A DNA stretch of 64,000 nucleotides, from assembly GCF_030867095.1 (NCBI RefSeq), contig NC_081833.1, positions 69,715,895 through 69,779,894 of the forward strand, in the 5' to 3' direction. Of the stretch, positions 34,270 to 46,138 are shown one piece after another. Every line of letters begins with the position of its first letter. Positions within the stretch are counted from its first letter, which is position 1. The notes beneath the pieces were generated by a model, which was given only the letters and a program-made list of their open reading frames with translations, was not told the origin of the DNA and did no database searches. The position numbers were made by a program, and so were the translations under genes. The DNA is from Alligator mississippiensis (Eukaryota > Chordata > Crocodylia > Alligatoridae).

Positions 34270-37200
34270 ATGCTCATGGGCATAATTGCCATATTTTGAA
34301 ATTTCCTGGGACAAGGAGTCCTTGATTTTGCCAAAAAGAGGTGGATAATCTTAGCATACCATATGAGGTGCTAGACATTAGGAACGATGCCTAATTTCTC
34401 TGGCTGCAGACCCAAGAAGTAGCCCACTTTCTGCTAGATAAACATTCACATAATCTCCAGGACACCAGCAAATGCTACTCCTGCTTTTCCAGATCAGTGA
34501 CCAGCAAACATTGTTCTCTTTAGTGAGAGTCCTAAAGTTACATGCCTTCATCTTGCGCCATATCCCTTATCATCCCATCTTTGGGATTCTGATTCAGTCA
34601 ACATCAATACCAAGTTTTGTTTCCAGAGCAGTAGCAAGATACGGTGTTTACCTGTAGAATTTATAAAAGTGTTGATGTTTTAAACAACCAGACAAAAAAG
34701 TGACAAAATTACACTCATTTTTTCCATAATACTGACTGCGACAAAAAGGCTAGATATTAGGAAGCTTTGAATTGACCTGTGCTGTAAGTAAAACTAACAA
34801 CTGAAAATTATATAGTTGCTGTGAGGCTTTTTTCTTTTAATAAATACAGGGATGCCCACTTCTTTCTTTATAGTTTACCAGCAAGAAGATTACCATCCAA
34901 CCCTTATTTGTAGACTTGGCTTGAAGATGCTGAGCATTTATTCAAATACTAAATTTTAGTAAAATTCCTAGAAAATATGGGAAAACTTCAGGACATTTTA
35001 GAACTTAACTGTATGAAGAAATATATTTCCTTTTTCAGGCTCCTCCACATGTTTCTTGGCACCTGATTTAACAGCTGTACCTGTATAATCAGTCATATTA
35101 GGCTGGCCTGGACCAATGAATTCATGTACCAAGAAGGCAAGGCAACTAAGTTTTTGGCACTCAGGTGTTCCCTGATCTCTGAAATGTAGAGATTTCACTT
35201 TTTTCAGTGGAAGCTCGCTAGTCATGAATTTCAGGAGGAAAAATAATGACTTCATTTTTATATCTTAGTTTAGTGTCTGCTCTTGGAGCCAAACTGTGGT
35301 ATTTTAGAGGTGCTTTTAAGTATATTCAAACGATTCAGTCTCACCAAGCTGTCTTTTAAAAGTGACCCTGATTAGTGTCTATGGTTTGAGAAGATAATCT
35401 TCTTGCTACTTCATTTCACTGTACCACTCTGAGAGAAATTATTTGTGCCTAGTGAATGCTTTCTTGGGGTCAGCAACATCCACTCTCCTATTTTAAGGCA
35501 GGCATATTTGAGGGATATCAATCCTGAAAGTGCTGTGAAGACATAAAGAACAATCCAATTAGAGCTCTTCCAAGTTAGTCTACCCACCTCCTGGGGGACC
35601 AGCAACTTGACCCACTGAAGCTAAGTATTGCAGTCTCATTCCCCTGCATTAGTATTACCCAAACCTAGCAGGTTTATACCCCACTGTAGGAAAATGGAGC
35701 ACTCTCACATCCCCCATACTTTACTGGTTTTCTCACACGCCCCACCTCCTTCAGATGCCACTGGGTCCCTCACCAGCAGCAATTTCCAGCAGTGGCAGGG
35801 GACGTGGCGGCTGAAGTATGGATGCATGAGAGAACTGGTGGTGAGGAAACTGGTGGAAGTGGCTAAAAAACAGGAGGTGTAAGAGCACCTGAAATAGAGG
35901 GATGATTGCAAGCTGCCACCAAGAATACATGCCCCCACTGGGAACCTTTTGCGCCTCCCCCCAGGGGGAGCCCCACAATTTGGGAAACGATGTCCTCTAC
36001 ATCGATTGTTCGGCTGCAGGTATCCTTTTCAAATTAGTGCGTGCCCAAACATTCTTTAAACCAGTCACCTGTGTTCCGAACTGGCTGATCTAATTACTGT
36101 TCTTGGATGCGCAGCGTGTGCTTTACAAAACCCGAACGCACTGGAAATGTTGTTTTTTTTAAAAGGTGGATTATTAAACTCTTATAGAATGTATGCTACC
36201 CTTGCGCGTGACTTGGTTTTTAAGTGACTCAGACATACATAATGCTATCACTTGAAAAAAATTCAAAGAAGCATTTAGCACTTGGATTTCTTTATGAGCA
36301 AATGAGGGTGTACATTGCTGTCCCACTTCAGAAAGAAAGAGTAATGATTAATGCAAACGTAAAGCAGCGTGTGGGCAAAATGTGGGCAAGTGTCTAGCTA
36401 TGTGTAGTAACTCAAGGTGGGACACAGGGAAATTGTTCTTTTTGCCTCTTGGACTGAACATATTATTCCAGATGTAACTAAGACAGCAAGCAGCCAACTG
36501 TGTTTTTATAGCAGCAACCTGATGAGGAGTAGGTACTAATTATTTTTGTACCCAAAACAATCTTTTACCCTTAATCAGATTTCAGATCACTTAGATTGTT
36601 TATTGGGGAATCTTCATCAAATGTGAGGGTTGCAAAGGGGTCCTGCAGGGATCTGTTCTTAGCCTCATAATCATTTTTCAAAGTAAATGTAAAAAATTGA
36701 GACCTTAAGTAACCAGGAAAAAAGTAATTGTAAAGTTTTCAGATGGCAAAAAAAAAGAAAAGACTAGTAAGATATTGTTAGCACTGTTAAGTGTGCAAAC
36801 ATGATTCACAAAATAAACCCAACGTTTTCACATAGGAATCCACAGTATTACATTCTGGCCTGTTACAATCTTTCTGAGTTCTTTGCCACAGAAAAATTGT
36901 TCTATTATTTCCTGTAGTCAAGAAAAGGAGTGGAAACTAAGAGTTGGCATTTTCCGAGGTGTGCCTTGATTTTAAACAGGATGAGAACCACTGAACTGGA
37001 TATACTAGCTGTTTTAACCTATCAAGCAAAGGCACAAGGAAGTCCAGTGCCTGAAAGCTGGAACTAAACAAGTTCAAATTAAAAATAAAGTGGACACTTT
37101 ACCACTGAGTCTAATTAGCATTTAGAAAAATTTACAAAATTTACCTCAATTTTTTATCACCTGAATTCTTCAAATTAAGAAAGGACGGTTTGCTTTTTTT

Positions 37201-37290
37201 TAAAGGTATATCCTGGCCAGATTTTAAGATTATGATGCAGGAGTTATTAAGATAAATGTATTCCCATGTTACCAGATCATCCAACTAGAG
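34270..37290. other. CDYL2 intron 1, mostly unique sequence
   Basis: No exon supported. Positions ~35,930-35,985 (CTCCCCCCAGGGGGAGCCCC and CAATTTGGGAAACGATG) resemble, in reverse, the tip region of hAT elements (TTTCCCAAA…GGGG), but the other end was not found. Confidence 0.45.
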
Positions 37291-37602
37291 CAGGGGTTTT
37301 CAACCTTTTTTAAGGAGTGGACCCCTTCTGGCAGCGGGGAGTGGTGGATGGCAGTAGCATGAGGGAAGGCCACGTGCAAGCTTTCCCCACCCTGCCCCCT
37401 GTGGCCGGCCAGCCGGGTGATGCCTGTGCGGCCCACAGAGGGGAGCCGCTGCCCTTGCCCCACCCCTCCCTAGCCCTGCTCCTGGGAGGCGGCAGTGCAG
37501 GGTAGTGGGTGGCGGTGCTGTGTCCCCACCCGCCCACACATACTCCCTAGCCCCTTTCCAAGTACCCCCCGGGGTGCATGTACTCCCTGTTGACAACTCC
37601 TG
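37291..37602. mobile_element. Non-autonomous hAT element, 312 bp
   Basis: Begins CAGGGGTTTTCAACC and ends GTTGACAACTCCTG, whose reverse complement is CAGGAGTTGTCAAC. Flanking octamers AACTAGAG and AGCTACAG agree at 6 of 8. The interior is GC-rich and non-coding. Confidence 0.7.
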
Positions 37603-38123
37603 AGCTACAGGGTCATCACGGTCCCTCTAGCCTCAAGATCCATGACTTTGTGCATCCTTAACACTGCTTTGCATCTGTTCCAGTCACATAATAAAAGATG
37701 GGCATTCATGTTGAAAGACTCTAGAGCACCACAGGCCAAATTCTGTTCTATGTACTGGTATCTGAGTGGATTTAGGAACCATAGGGCAATTCTGCTGCAC
37801 CCCATTCAAGTTCTGAAAATCCATTTTAATCTATATACCTTTGCAACACGCCACCATCTCACCCTTAAAAAGCAGCATGCAGGAGGAATAGAATCTGGCC
37901 CATGTGTCATTCTTCAGCAGGTCCTAAACTCATCATGTCATTTGTGGTGGACAACTGCCCCTCGTCCCATTCCATCTCAAGTGCTGCTTAATCTTGTGTA
38001 AATCCAGTTGTGTACAGTATGGATCATTCTTGGCCTACTTGCCAAAGAAAACATTGATGAATAAAGAAGTCTTCAGTGTCTGAAGTAGCATAGCTTCTGG
38101 AAGGATAAAACTATAAAAGATAA
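37603..38123. other. Intron 1 spacer, nothing recognised
   Basis: About 520 bases of unique-looking sequence between a hAT element and the Penelope-like element. Confidence 0.5.
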
Positions 38124-38178
38124 AAACCATAGAAGAAGATTTTTGGTTGTAGCTGTGTTGGTCTAAGGACATAGGCAG

Positions 38179-38548
38179 GCAAGCTTCTTTGGGTAGATGT
38201 GGTATCTTCTATTTGACCAACTGAGTAGTTGGAAAAAAGTTCTTTGCAAGTTTTCAGACACAAGCACCCTTCTTTAGGCACAGGAAGTCTCTGCTGTTCT
38301 GAAAGAAGCTAAGAAGTGTGACAGGATGTCAGTGAGAATGTAAATAGGTGGGAATTAGGAAAACAGTGGGGAGAGAAGGGGAGGGAGGGGGGTAAATGAG
38401 GGGGAAATAATGCCAAAGGTAAGTAAAGGAGACTCTAGTGTAGTTGAGTTCTCCAAGGTAGAAAAGAGGCAGTCTGTGAAAAAGTAAATAACTGGAAATT
38501 AGGAAGACAAAGAGTGGAAAAGGAAGGGAGGGAAGGAAGTGGGGGGGT
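38179..38548 (+). repeat. Left arm of the Penelope-element inverted repeat
   Basis: GCTTCTTTGGGTAGATGTGG and the following ~370 bases, including a polypurine block near 38,350-38,410, reappear as reverse complement at 40,696-41,087. The arms differ by substitutions and small indels. Confidence 0.8.
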
Positions 38549-38589
38549 TGGAATGTAAATGGTAAGGTCAAGGGCAGGTACCTGGTGAA

Positions 38590-38935
38590 TCAGAAGCCAC
38601 GCAGGTTGTAACGTGTCATAAAGCCAACGTCTGTATTGAGTCCATGATTTTTTGTATCCAGTAGATTTATGAAGTGAAGTTCATAGACTTGTCTACAAAA
38701 GGTGTTTTGTAAGTTCCCTTTGAGGATTAGAACTAAGAGATCAGAGAGGGAGTGATTGACTTGTGAGAAGTGTGCCCTCACAGGTAACTGGATATTTTTG
38801 TCTTTGAACGCACACTGAAAATCCATCATTCTGGCACGCAGTTGTTGTTTGGTTTCTCCTACATATTTTCCATCAGGGCATTTGGTGCACTGGATGAGGT
38901 ATATTACATTTCTGGAGGTGCAGCTGTAAGATCCA
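38590..38935 (-). pseudogene. GIY-YIG endonuclease domain of the Penelope-like element
   Basis: On the minus strand the frame shows the GIY-YIG hallmarks of Penelope endonucleases: VIYLIQC (GIY position) followed by a cysteine-rich KCPDGKYVGET (YIG position), then LRARM and, further on, HFSQVNHS with the conserved asparagine and histidines, ending LNTDVGFMTRYNLRGF. The domain nicks target DNA during retrotransposition. It follows the RT domain in the expected order. No full-length open frame links the two. Confidence 0.8.
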
Positions 38936-39629
38936 GGACTGGTGATGGTTCAGTTGTGGGGTGTGGCTATTGTGGGAGTGGTGGAGATGTGTTGGCAGGT
39001 TTTGCATTTCTTGTCCTCGTATGGTCTGGATCAACTAGGTGCGGTTTGGGTCATAGAGAGTTTCCTTCTGGTGATAAGGTTAGCGAGGTTTGGTGCTTGT
39101 TTAAAGGCTAGGATGGGTGGTTCTGGAAAGATCTCTTTAAGAATTGGGTCTTCTTCTAGTATGGGTTGCAATTGTTTGAGGATTTTCCTTGTAGGTGCCA
39201 GGGAATGTCATAACTAACGGTGTGTGATTCATGGGGATTTTTTTTTGTACTGCAGTAAATTTGTGTGTGGTATCCGGGTGGCTATTTCAAAAGTGCGATC
39301 TATCTCTTGAGGAGTGTCTTTCTTGGGTGAAAGCCCTTTTGAGATTTGTGAGGTGGCGATCACGGGTATTCTCCTCGGAGCGCTTGGCTGTAAATTACAG
39401 CTATCTTGGTGTGTTTAGGGTGACTGCTGGTGTAGATATGTATGTTGGTCCGTGGGTTTCTTGTATATGGTGGTTTGTAGTTTACCATTTTGGATATTGA
39501 TCATAGTGTCCAAAAAGGAAATAATGGTGTTAGAGTATTCAAGTGATAGTTGATGGAGGGGTGATGATTGTTGAATTTTGGTGTAAATCAATCAGAGACT
39601 GCAGGGTTTTGGTCCAAATGATGAAGATG

Positions 39630-40543
39630 TCATCTATGCATCTCAGGTATAGCATGGGTTTGATGGTGCAGTTCTTGAGAAATTCTTCTTCCAGATGGAC
39701 CATAAAAGGTTGGCATATTGTGGGGCCATTTTGGTGCCCATAGCTGTGCCCATGGTCTGGAGGAAGTGTTGGTTGTTGAAACTGAAGTTGCTGTGTGTGA
39801 GGATGGAGTATATGAGTTCATTGATAGCCTGAGGTCTGTATTCTGGTTGTAATCTCACTCTTAGTTATGTGAGGCAGGCTTGGATGCCATCCTGGTGTGG
39901 GATTTTGGTGTATAAGCTAGTGACATCCATGATGGCCAGGAGGGTAATGCTGGAAAGGTGGTCTATGCTTTTGAGTTTTTGCAGGAAGTGCAAAATGAAT
40001 GAAGCTCGGTCTTTGGATGACGAGCAGTTTTAGGATGGGTTCGATGAAACCTTATATTTCTTCTGTTAGGCATGGTTGGAAATTATAGGTCTGCCGGGGT
40101 TCCCTTGTCTGTGGATTTTGGGGAGCATGTAGAAAAGTCCCTGGGTTGGGTAGTGGTGGGAACAGGGTCTGAAGTTTTCTTTGTAGTTCAGGTGGAAATG
40201 ATGTGAAGGTGGTTTTGAGTTTTGAGGTGAAAAGAGGAGTTGCATCTTCCTTTAATTTGTTTAGTAGGTAATGTCAGAGTTGTCCATTGGCTTCTGTTAT
40301 GTAGTCTTCATGGTTCAGGATAACTATAGCTCCTCCTTTATCGGCTGATTTTATTACTGTTTGGTAGTTGGCTCTTAGAGATGCTATGGCCCTTTTTTCT
40401 GAGAGGGAGAGGTTGTTATAGTGGTGTTTGTTGTTGAGTATGTCATTGTTCATTCTCTCTCTGAAACAGTCAATGTAACGATTCAGGTTTGAATTTTGTC
40501 CACTGGAAGGTGTCCAATCTGAGGGAGTTTTGGATTTTTTCAC
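39630..40543 (-). pseudogene. Reverse transcriptase of the Penelope-like element, broken
   Basis: The N-terminal part (40,274-40,543) contains IKSADKGGAIVILNHEDYI, the ADKGG block characteristic of Penelope RTs. Further on, 39,643-39,858 has FSFNNQHFLQTMGTAMGTKMAPQ (split in the source by no stop), the GTAMGT-x-x-AP signature, followed by YANL. Frameshifts and stops separate the blocks between ~39,860 and 40,270 and after 39,640. The enzyme would copy element RNA at a nicked target; this copy is inactive. Confidence 0.8.
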
Positions 40544-40695
40544 ATCAGTTTTCTCGTTGATGTTGTCATCGAATGAATTTGTGTTGAAAGTGGATTAATT
40601 TTGGTTGTGGAAATATTCCTTCAGATGGAGGTATCAGAAAAATTCTTCTAGTTCTCCACATTGTAATATCTTATTTGGATGTTTTTCTGGACAGA

Positions 40696-41087
40696 AATTT
40701 CTTTCCCTCCCTTCCTTCCCTCCCCTCCTTTTCCACCCTTTGTCTTCCTAATTTCCAGCTATTTACTTTTTCATAGACAGCCTCTTTTCTAACTTGGGGA
40801 ACTCAACTAGAGTAGTCTCCCTTACTTAGCTTTGGCATTATTTCCCTCTCATTTTCCCCCCCACCTTCCCTTCTCTCCTCTCATTGTTTTCCTAATTTCC
40901 ACTTATTTATATTCTCACTGACATCCTGTCACACTTTCAGCTTCTTTCATTTCTTGGAGATCTCAGAACAGCTGAGACTCCCTGTGCCTGGAGAAGTGCG
41001 TGTGTGCCCAAAAGCTTGCAAAGAACTTTTTTCCAACTACTCAGTTGGTCTAATAAAAGATATCACATCTACCCAAAGAAGCTTTCC
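40696..41087 (-). repeat. Right arm of the Penelope-element inverted repeat
   Basis: Reverse complement of 38,179-38,548, ending CATCTACCCAAAGAAGCTTT at the right. The polypyrimidine segments CCCTCCCTTCCTTCCCTCCC near 40,705 and CTTCCCTTCTCTCC near 40,865 mirror the purine blocks of the left arm. Confidence 0.8.
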
Positions 41088-41186
41088 AAACCATAGAGGA
41101 TAAACACCTAAACTTTTGCATTTTAATTCTTAAACTTTAATTATGTGAAGAAGGACATGATTGTATAGCTCATACTAAGAGATACA

Positions 41187-41606
41187 GGGCACATCTACAC
41201 ATTAAATTAATGCAACTGAATGAACTCCAGCACAGTTTGCACTGGAATTTATTGCTCCTGGGTGCAGTGTTTACGTGTGTGCCCAGGACCAAGGCTGAGC
41301 AGCCTCAGCTGGCAGGAGTCCCAAGGGTCAGCCTGCCAGCCTGGGGCTGCTCTGACCTGGCCCAACATGCTGCATAGGGGCTGGCTGGGGCATAAGGGTG
41401 CTTCAGCGTGGGGCTAGCCGGCATTGATGCCAGCTAGTTCCTGTAAGCCCAATGCTCCAGCCTCGGGGCCCGATGCTTCAGCCAGTTTTCTAGTTATTCC
41501 AGTTAATTAGTTTGCTCCCTTCCAGTAGTACCACGTGTAGACAGTGGCATTTTACTGTGGAGATAATTAGTCAACTCCACAGTAAACATCTCACGTAGAC
41601 ACACGC
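41187..41606. mobile_element. MITE, about 420 bp, target duplication ACA
   Basis: GGGCACATCTACACATTA at the left resembles the inverted right tip (reverse complement GCGTGTGTCTACGTGAG). ACA lies on both sides (41,184-41,186 and 41,607-41,609). Same tip family as the elements at 25,633, 30,689 and 54,634; interior non-coding. Confidence 0.6.
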
Positions 41607-41679
41607 ACAGAGTCACATCAGTGCTCATAGCAGCTTACAAAATAAGGACATGAAACCAGAAGATATATGATGCAGTGCC

Positions 41680-41704
41680 TCTCTCTCTCTCTCTCTCTTT
41701 CTCT
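41680..41704. repeat. (TC)n microsatellite
   Basis: A run of CT dinucleotides about 24 bases long with one interruption. Confidence 0.9.
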
Positions 41705-41940
41705 AAAATCAGGTTGTAAACAGAGCATTTGCCCTGTATTTTAAGCATTCTCATTGAAAACCTGCAGTTTACTAAGGCATGTATCCACCAACAGTTATGA
41801 CTCCAGTTTGAGTCATATTTAGTTCTAGTTTGTGAATCACCTACTAGCTTTCACTCTAAGAAATCAGCGTGTATTCTTTCCTCTCAAAAATAATGAAATA
41901 TTAAAAAAAGGAAACTACTTCTTTTGTAGGTACTATTAAC

Positions 41941-42212
41941 TAGGGTTGGCAAGCTGGTCAATTTACCAGTCTAATATTGTCAGTTGACCAGTCAATTGAC
42001 TGAATATTTTTGACCAGTCAAAGGTTATAGCAATTTTACAGAAAAAAACCCTACTATATGATTTTGTTACTATTTTTTACACATTTCTAAATGGAAAACT
42101 TGTGCTTCTTCTGTCTATAATTTGGACCTATTGGCAGTTAATTACAATTTTGACCACTATGCGACCAGTCAATTGACTGAACTTTATTTTACCAGTCAAA
42201 TACCCAATCCTA
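41941..42212. mobile_element. hAT-type MITE, 272 bp, perfect 8-bp target duplication
   Basis: TAGGGTTGGCAAG at the left is the imperfect inverse of the right end TACCCAATCCTA. Both ends are flanked by the identical octamer CTATTAAC (41,933-41,940 and 42,213-42,220). Inside, GACCAGTCAATTGACTGAA occurs twice in direct orientation (about 41,987 and 42,162) and is itself built around the palindrome CAGTCAATTGACTG. Non-coding. Confidence 0.9.
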
Positions 42213-42251
42213 CTATTAACATATATGGAGCTTTTGTCTGCGTGTGAGACA

Positions 42252-42848
42252 GAGATCAGGTACGATTCTCCCTGCCATCTCTATGCTGATGACTCCCTGA
42301 TATACTGCTCCATTCCTGATCAGTCTCTCCCTGTCCAAGCTAAGATCCTGGTTTATCTTTCAGACATCTCCTTGGTGTTATCCAACCACCAATTTAACTT
42401 AAAAGCAAAGCTTTTTATTTTCTCCTGAAACTTTCCCCTCCCTCTTTTCTCAATCACCATGGGCAAAATCCACATAACCATAACTCTCATCCAGGCTCCA
42501 TTTTGTATCTTCTCTACTATAAACTCTTCTTCTTTGACCCCTAAAAAGCCTCTCTTGCCCTTTCCATAGCTATTCAAAATTTCCACTCGGGGATTGTTTA
42601 TTACTTAGTCTTTTCAGCCGCATCATAGCCTCTCTTTTCTCCTTTGGTTACAGCCTATTATATAACTACACTATGCAAATTCTCTTCCGTTTTCATGTCA
42701 GCTCTGTACCCTCTTGCATGGTATCGAGATCTCATTGTTAATGGGGAGTTTTCTGGACTGCCACTTCAGGACAAGGAGATCCCTGAAAACGCCTACAAAA
42801 TCACCGCATTGTCCTCTTTCTCTCTTTTAAAACTCATTTCTGCCATAG
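42252..42848 (+). mobile_element. L2-like LINE relic, copy 1
   Basis: A frame at 42,225-42,428 contains HLYADDSLIYCSI, an intact YADD reverse-transcriptase box with the spacing of L2/Rex-type LINEs, followed by a SDIS…LSNHQFNLKAK segment matching the region after the box. The rest is degraded. The segment is repeated at 51,632-52,378 with high similarity, copy 1 lacking ~110 bases after 42,470. Clade assignment is inferred from the box and the upstream motif seen in copy 2. Confidence 0.6.
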
Positions 42849-45019
42849 TGCTTGTACACAAACACTCATACACACAGTCACACACACACCAATGCACTGT
42901 CTCAATTTTCAAGATAGTCACAGCTTGGAAGAAGTAGACAAAAGCTTCATGTTCAACTCCAGTGGCTTTTAAAGAAAATCTTGAGACTCAGAAATAAGAA
43001 AAGCATGAACTACTGTTGCTCACTTTACCTGCAGCACACTCAGATTACTAACAGTTGCTATTCACTAAACAGTGACATTCAGACCTCACAATTAGTTATA
43101 TGACTGGATTGCCTATTGCTGATTTAATTCCAAAACAACCTGGTTACTCGATGGGTAAAGAACATTCCTGGATTCCTAAATGCAAACCTTGTGGTTAGAA
43201 CTGAGTCTGGAAAAAAATCCCAAGGTTATTTTTCTTGCCAGCCTTTGGCCCCACATACTTACCACCAAGCACAGCAAAAAACAGTAGGAAACTGAATAGT
43301 TAAAACAATTCAGATTTCTACGTTGAAAAGAAAAATTGAAATGATGTTCTGCAAGAAAAATAGCAGTGGTTTATTAGCAGACTTGGATCTAAACTTTCCA
43401 GGTCTTAAGGTTGGTGTAAAATACTACTAAGTCAGACTGTGCATCTGAAAACAGTTGCAAGTTCAATAGCTTAATCCAGACTGCCACCTTGAATAAAAAT
43501 GAAAAGATGCTACATGGCTAGCAGGGACAATTGCTAAGTAGCTACTAAATTTAGCTAATGTTCAACTTATTAGAGCAACTACTCAAACCACCTTACAGAG
43601 GTGTATTAACAGCTTCCTATACCATCATTTCCTGAGTACCGTCAGTCTTAGAACAGTCTATCAGTAAGGAGTTAAACTGATGCATTTCCCAGTTTTTTCC
43701 TGTGGGTATTTATGAAAAAGTAATTATTTGCATTGTAGCAAATCTCTGAGATCCATTGAAAAGTAACTCATAGCTTGCAACTATTCTTAAAAAAAAAACA
43801 GGCATTCGTTATTTGCAACTGCTTGTATTAGCAGAATCAAAAAGATGAAAATCATTGAGATAACGTAACATATTGTACTGCATGCCTTCTGTTTGCCCCA
43901 CCACTGCCGACTGTATATTTTGAACACTGCATGTGACATTCAACAGCCAAGGGCAAGGTCTTTAGCAGAGTAATGCAGAACTTTTTAGCTGTAAACCTGA
44001 TTACCTTTATCTTCATTGCCCACTAGCAGTAGTCAAGTTTAAAAGCCAGTCAGCTACTGGAGTTTGCCATCAGCATGTCCTGACCATTTAACCAAATGCA
44101 TAAATTTGGATCACTGCAGTCTGCAATATATTACACAGTGAAATGTTCATTGAGATGAGCCCAACTGTATTATAATTAAGTAATAATTATTATTGCTCAT
44201 GAAGTGTCATAGATGTGGGTGGCCCTTTATTACAATAGAAAATCCAAATCAATAATTTGAGATATCTAAGATCTATGGGGATGTTCTCTAATTGTTAAAT
44301 GACAGTTGTTGGATTGGTTACTTTCTCATGACTCCCTATGACTCTCCAGTGAATTCTTGGTTCCTCAACACTGAATTAAAATTCTTAAATGTGTGTGCAC
44401 ATAATCTTAAATTGGAAAATATATTTGTCCTCATTCTTATATCCTTGTAAAGATCCCAGTGTAACTGAGGTTAATGTTTTTTATATTGGGCTGCAGCTAA
44501 CAAGTATGAGAGAAATGCTTCCCTCAATATCTATCTTCTGTATTTTAGGCAGGTCTGTTGCAGCAGTAAGAATATAACATTCCCCTATGTTGTGTATTAT
44601 TTGCATTATTTTTCCTATAGGTGCTTTTGTAATGCACCTGCTCTTTGGAGAACAGGACAGGATGATATAGGATCATAAATTCCATACATAATTGCAGAGT
44701 CATCTAATCCTAGTGCATCCTTGCTCTCAGCAAAGGGAAACGGGTATTCATTATGTGAACCTGCTGTCCTTTCCTAGCATGCCTGGATCTTCTTGGTCTT
44801 TTCAGGACACTGAATTGCATAATCTAGCAGCATAAATGCTAAATGCAGCTATCAACTGGCCTAAATACTAAATGCAGATGATACTCAACGTAAGTTAGCA
44901 ATCTTTTTATTCTCTCCCAGTTTCACATTGTTCCCTAGACTTACACATTCTTATAATAATTTTCACTTTGCAGACTTTACATGGATATTTATATAAAAAC
45001 ACCTTTCCAAGATTAGATA
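42849..45019. other. CDYL2 intron 1, unique sequence
   Basis: About 2.2 kb without repeats I recognise or any exon. The part ~43,880-44,180 has balanced composition and no repeat-like structure and is a reasonable place to look for a conserved non-coding element, though that cannot be judged from one species. Confidence 0.45.
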
Positions 45020-45025
45020 GCACTG

Positions 45026-45112
45026 CCTTTACAGACAAGAAAACTGAGGCAAAGAAAAGGAAAGTGACTTGGTAAGGTGTGTAGCAGACCAGAGAGGAGC
45101 CAGGGATCATCC
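45026..45112 (+). mobile_element. MIR/CORE-SINE relic
   Basis: CTTTACAGACAAGAAAACTG followed by AGGCAAAGAAAAGGAAAGTGAC, TTGG, GTGTGTAGCAG and GAGCCAGGGAT follows the MIR consensus order (TTTACAGATGAGGAAACTGA … AAGTGACTTG … CAGAGCCAGGAT). Survival of so old a SINE supports a slowly evolving genome. Confidence 0.75.
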
Positions 45113-45951
45113 CAAATGCCTACAACTTTCAGACCAAATCCTCATGCAAATGTTGATAATGCATATTGCATTCTGCGTGCATAAATGAGACTTTAGTCTA
45201 TCAATAGCTACTTTGCAGTACAGCCCATTTAATATCAAAATTAGCCTATTTAATGATTAACAGCACACATTATATAAGATGGTGTGTCTAACCAACCCCA
45301 GTCCTTTGACATATCTCTCCCTTATGTGTCTCTGAGAATAGATAATTCTTGTTATGCGACCTGAGAGTCAACAAATACCATCAGATCAAGGAAAGGAGGA
45401 AGTTCCAGGGCTGGCTCATGGGAAATCCCCTACCGGCAGTCTGGATTCTGTGTTAGCTCAATCACTTCAACTGCTATAAAAACCTTGGTAAATCTATATA
45501 TATAGATTCATGACAGACGCAATGTATACATATTCTACAGAGTTACTCAATGATTAATAGCTAGCATAAACAAGTTTCATGCGAGTAACAGGAGTTATGG
45601 ATGACTGCAATGGACATCAGTAGATGGTATAATGGTTGATTATAAGCCACGGCTATAAACAACCTAATTAGCTGCTGGACTCTATGATGATCTTTCTAAA
45701 TTGATTAGCCATTCATTGAAAACCTTTTAATAACTGTATAAACCACTTGCAAGTAGAGCCTTGATATAAAATGTGACCTAAAGCTTTGTAAGTCAAAACC
45801 AGCATTTAAAGTTCTACCCAGAAACTAAAAGGCAGTGCAAGTCTTGGAGCACCAGTATAATGTTTTCTACACTAAGCATCACTTAATAATAGGCAGATGA
45901 CTACAATCTGCACCTTTTGTTGACACCTTCAGCAATTCAAGTTTGTGACTG
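45113..45951. other. Intron 1 spacer, nothing recognised
   Basis: AT-rich unique-looking sequence with a short TATATA run near 45,500. Confidence 0.5.
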
Positions 45952-45990
45952 CTGTAATGCAGTGGTGCTCAATCTCCAACCCGTAAAGGT

Positions 45991-46110
45991 ATGTCATCCC
46001 ATGCATGGGGTGCCCCACAGGTCTGGACATTTGGAGGTGGGGAGCAGTGGAAGTGTTAATTGCTGCTCTTCAGGTAATTGGTGCCTAATTTCCAGATCCC
46101 TGGGGAGCCC
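45991..46110 (+). repeat. Left direct repeat bracketing the LINE
   Basis: ATGTCATCCCATGCATGGGG … GGGGAGCAGTGGAAGTGTTA … TTTCCAGATCCCTGGGGAGC matches 47,742-47,860 in the same orientation, about 80% identical by eye. Confidence 0.75.
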
Positions 46111-46138
46111 AGCTGGTACACAGGGCTGAGTTTACCTG

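Larger units (their letters stand above)
38143..41087 (-). mobile_element. Penelope-like retroelement with inverted terminal repeats
   Basis: A 2.9-kb unit with coding remnants on the minus strand in Penelope order: reverse transcriptase (40,543 down to ~39,630) then a GIY-YIG endonuclease (~38,935 down to 38,590). Its ends are long inverted copies of each other (38,179-38,548 and 40,696-41,087). Near-identical 13-mers, AAACCATAGAAGA at 38,124-38,136 and AAACCATAGAGGA at 41,088-41,100, flank the structure and look like a target duplication. The left end has ~38 extra bases (GTTGTAGCTGTGTTGGTCT…). Such asymmetric, inverted or partial terminal repeats are known for Penelope-like elements. Frames are interrupted, so the copy is not active. 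Confidence 0.85.
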
